Positions 62,767-64,000 of a DNA stretch of 64,000 nucleotides are shown one piece after another. Within the stretch, counting starts at the first letter, position 1; each line of letters begins with the position of its first letter. A program made the position numbers and the translations under genes. The notes under the pieces are model-generated. The model worked only from the letters and a program-made list of their open reading frames with translations, had not been told where the DNA came from and did not search any database. Origin of the DNA: Pararhizobium sp. A13 (lineage in GTDB: Bacteria > Pseudomonadota > Alphaproteobacteria > Rhizobiales > Rhizobiaceae); contig NZ_CP149511.1 of NCBI RefSeq assembly GCF_040126305.1, positions 558,001 to 622,000 of the forward strand, written 5' to 3'.

Positions 62767-64000
62767 ATGAACGTGATGCAGCCCATCGACCGCATCCGCG
62801 GCGGCGTGCATGAAAAGGAACGCCACGAATCCGGCCACAAGCATGTGACGGGAACGGCCGAATATATCGACGACATGCCGGAGCCCGCCGGCACCCTGCA
62901 TGCCTATCTCGGCCTGTCTGAGCGCGCCCATGCTCAGATCCTGTCGATCAATTTCGACGCCGTGAAAACTGCTCCCGGCGTCATCGGTATCCTGGCGGCG
63001 GCGGATATTCCCGGCGAGAACGATGTCAGCCCGGCGCACAAGCACGACGATCCGGTCTTCGCCACCGAAAAGGTGGAATTCCACGGTCAGCCGATCTTCG
63101 CCGTCATTGCAGAAACACGCGATGCAGCCCGGCGGGCTGCGGCCAGGGTCAAGATCGAATACCGCGATCTGCCGCATGTCACCGACGTCATGGAAGCAGC
63201 GGCTGCCAATTATCCGCTGGTCATCGATCCCCTGAAGCTGGAGCGTGGCGATATCGCCGCCGGTTTTGCCAAGGCGAAGAATGTTGTCGAAGGTGAAATG
63301 CGTATCGGCGGCCAGGATCACTTCTATCTCGAAGGCCATATCTCCTTCGCCATCCCCGGAGAGGATGACGAGATCACCGTCTATTCCTCGACCCAGCATC
63401 CGAGCGAAACGCAGCATATGGTCGGCCAGGTGCTTGGCGTTCCCTCCAATGCCGTGACGATCAACGTGCGGCGCATGGGCGGCGCCTTCGGGGGCAAGGA
63501 AACGCAGGCAAACCTGTTTGCCTGCGTCGCCGCGTTGGCCGCGAAAAGATATCGCTGTGCGGTGAAAATCCGTCCGGACCGCGACGACGACATGACCGCG
63601 ACGGGCAAACGGCACGATTTCCACGTCGGCTACAAGGTCGGCTTCGACGACGATGGCCGTATCGAGGCGGTGGACGCCGTATTCTCGGCACGCTGCGGTT
63701 TTTCGGCCGATCTCTCCGGCCCGGTCACCGACCGCGCGCTGTTCCACGCCGACAACTGCTATTTCTACCCGAACGTCCGGTTGCGGTCGCGGCCGCTGAA
63801 GACCAATACCGTTTCCAACACGGCCTTCCGCGGCTTCGGCGGTCCACAGGGCATGGTCGGCGGGGAGCGGATGATCGAGGATGTCGCCTATGCGCTCGGC
63901 AAGGACCCGCTCGAAATCCGCAAACTGAACTTCTATGGCGGCGACGGGCGCAACCTGACGCCCTATCACCAGACCGTCGAGGACAACATCATCGGTCGCA
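62767..64000 (+). CDS. xdhB: Xanthine dehydrogenase molybdopterin-binding subunit, N-terminal part
   Basis: Open from ATG at 62767 to the window edge, 411 codons, no stop. It is the Moco-binding subunit where purine is hydroxylated. Residues seen: HVTGTAEYIDDMPEPAGTLH, then FHGQPIFAVIAETRDAARRA, GGQDHFYLEGHISFAIPGE (Gln and Glu of the aldehyde-oxidase fold), QHPSETQHMVGQVLG, RRMGGAFGGKETQANLFACV and NTAFRGFGGPQGM with the active-site Arg/Phe region. GGAGACGAGATC precedes the start. The rest and any XdhC chaperone lie outside. Confidence 0.95.
   Translation, partial: MNVMQPIDRIRGGVHEKERHESGHKHVTGTAEYIDDMPEPAGTLHAYLGLSERAHAQILSINFDAVKTAPGVIGILAAADIPGENDVSPAHKHDDPVFATEKVEFHGQPIFAVIAETRDAARRAAARVKIEYRDLPHVTDVMEAAAANYPLVIDPLKLERGDIAAGFAKAKNVVEGEMRIGGQDHFYLEGHISFAIPGEDDEITVYSSTQHPSETQHMVGQVLGVPSNAVTINVRRMGGAFGGKETQANLFACVAALAAKRYRCAVKIRPDRDDDMTATGKRHDFHVGYKVGFDDDGRIEAVDAVFSARCGFSADLSGPVTDRALFHADNCYFYPNVRLRSRPLKTNTVSNTAFRGFGGPQGMVGGERMIEDVAYALGKDPLEIRKLNFYGGDGRNLTPYHQTVEDNIIGR

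Overview
The window looks like chromosome, chromid or large plasmid DNA of a Rhizobiaceae alphaproteobacterium (Rhizobium, Agrobacterium, Ensifer or Shinella type). It has high GC, many ABC and TRAP uptake operons each beside its own regulator, rhizopine-type moc genes, purU-folD, pcaIJF and pobA. Species is not resolved. Coding density is high except in three scarred stretches (15.1-16.1 kb, 46.6-47.9 kb, 49.2-50.7 kb).

Layout. 0-1.2 kb: end of purU, then folD (one-carbon metabolism). 1.3-5.1 kb: pcaR and divergent pcaIJF, the last steps of the beta-ketoadipate pathway. 5.4-15.1 kb: an inositol/rhizopine-type locus with an ABC importer, a MocC-like sugar isomerase and a LacI regulator on the minus strand. 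Facing them are mocDEF-type oxygenase genes and a PanB-like gene on the plus strand. 15.1-16.1 kb: a wrecked VapBC-type toxin-antitoxin pair holding an IS1595 transposase fragment. 16.1-18.3 kb: pobA and an AraC-type PobR-like regulator (4-hydroxybenzoate to protocatechuate). 18.3-24 kb: IclR regulator, RidA, a polar amino acid ABC importer and a divergent D-threonine aldolase/D-serine dehydratase-like enzyme, probably for beta-hydroxy D-amino acid use. 24.2-29.4 kb: HpaI-type aldolase and TRAP transporter under a divergent LacI regulator, with two matching operators. 29.8-31.1 kb: secreted alpha-carbonic anhydrase and a CBS-domain protein.

31.5-36.7 kb: a small surface-glycan cluster (acyltransferase, two GT2 glycosyltransferases, ABC exporter). 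36.7-41.4 kb: GreA/B-like factor, small membrane protein, adenylate cyclase-TPR protein, YHS and ankyrin secreted proteins. 41.5-46.5 kb: TetR regulator and RND efflux pair, with a perfect 30-bp inverted repeat at the regulator's promoter. 46.7-46.85 kb: four consecutive hairpins, each showing CCTCCTCCC in its loop, ending in a terminator; these match the alphaproteobacterial cuckoo/CcsR small RNAs. 47.0-47.6 kb: four direct repeats at exact 22-bp spacing in front of an AAA-ATPase gene broken by an IS110-type fragment.

47.9-49.2 kb: NCS2 purine permease. 49.2-50.7 kb: AlaX pseudogene and a stretch with no supported gene. 50.7-52.4 kb: hipBA. 52.9-56.8 kb: LysR regulator with an EmrAB-type efflux pair and a glyoxalase scrap. 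57-58.6 kb: cupin and alpha/beta hydrolase. 58.8-64 kb: purine degradation (ureidoglycolate lyase, allantoinase-OHCU decarboxylase fusion, hydroxyisourate hydrolase, xanthine dehydrogenase). A 21-bp sequence is identical upstream of the purine permease and in the divergent purine-degradation promoter region, which suggests a shared regulator.

The strongest leads are the tandem anti-Shine-Dalgarno hairpin RNAs, the shared purine element, the 22-bp repeat array, the TetR inverted repeat, and the moc-type locus with its two operator types.
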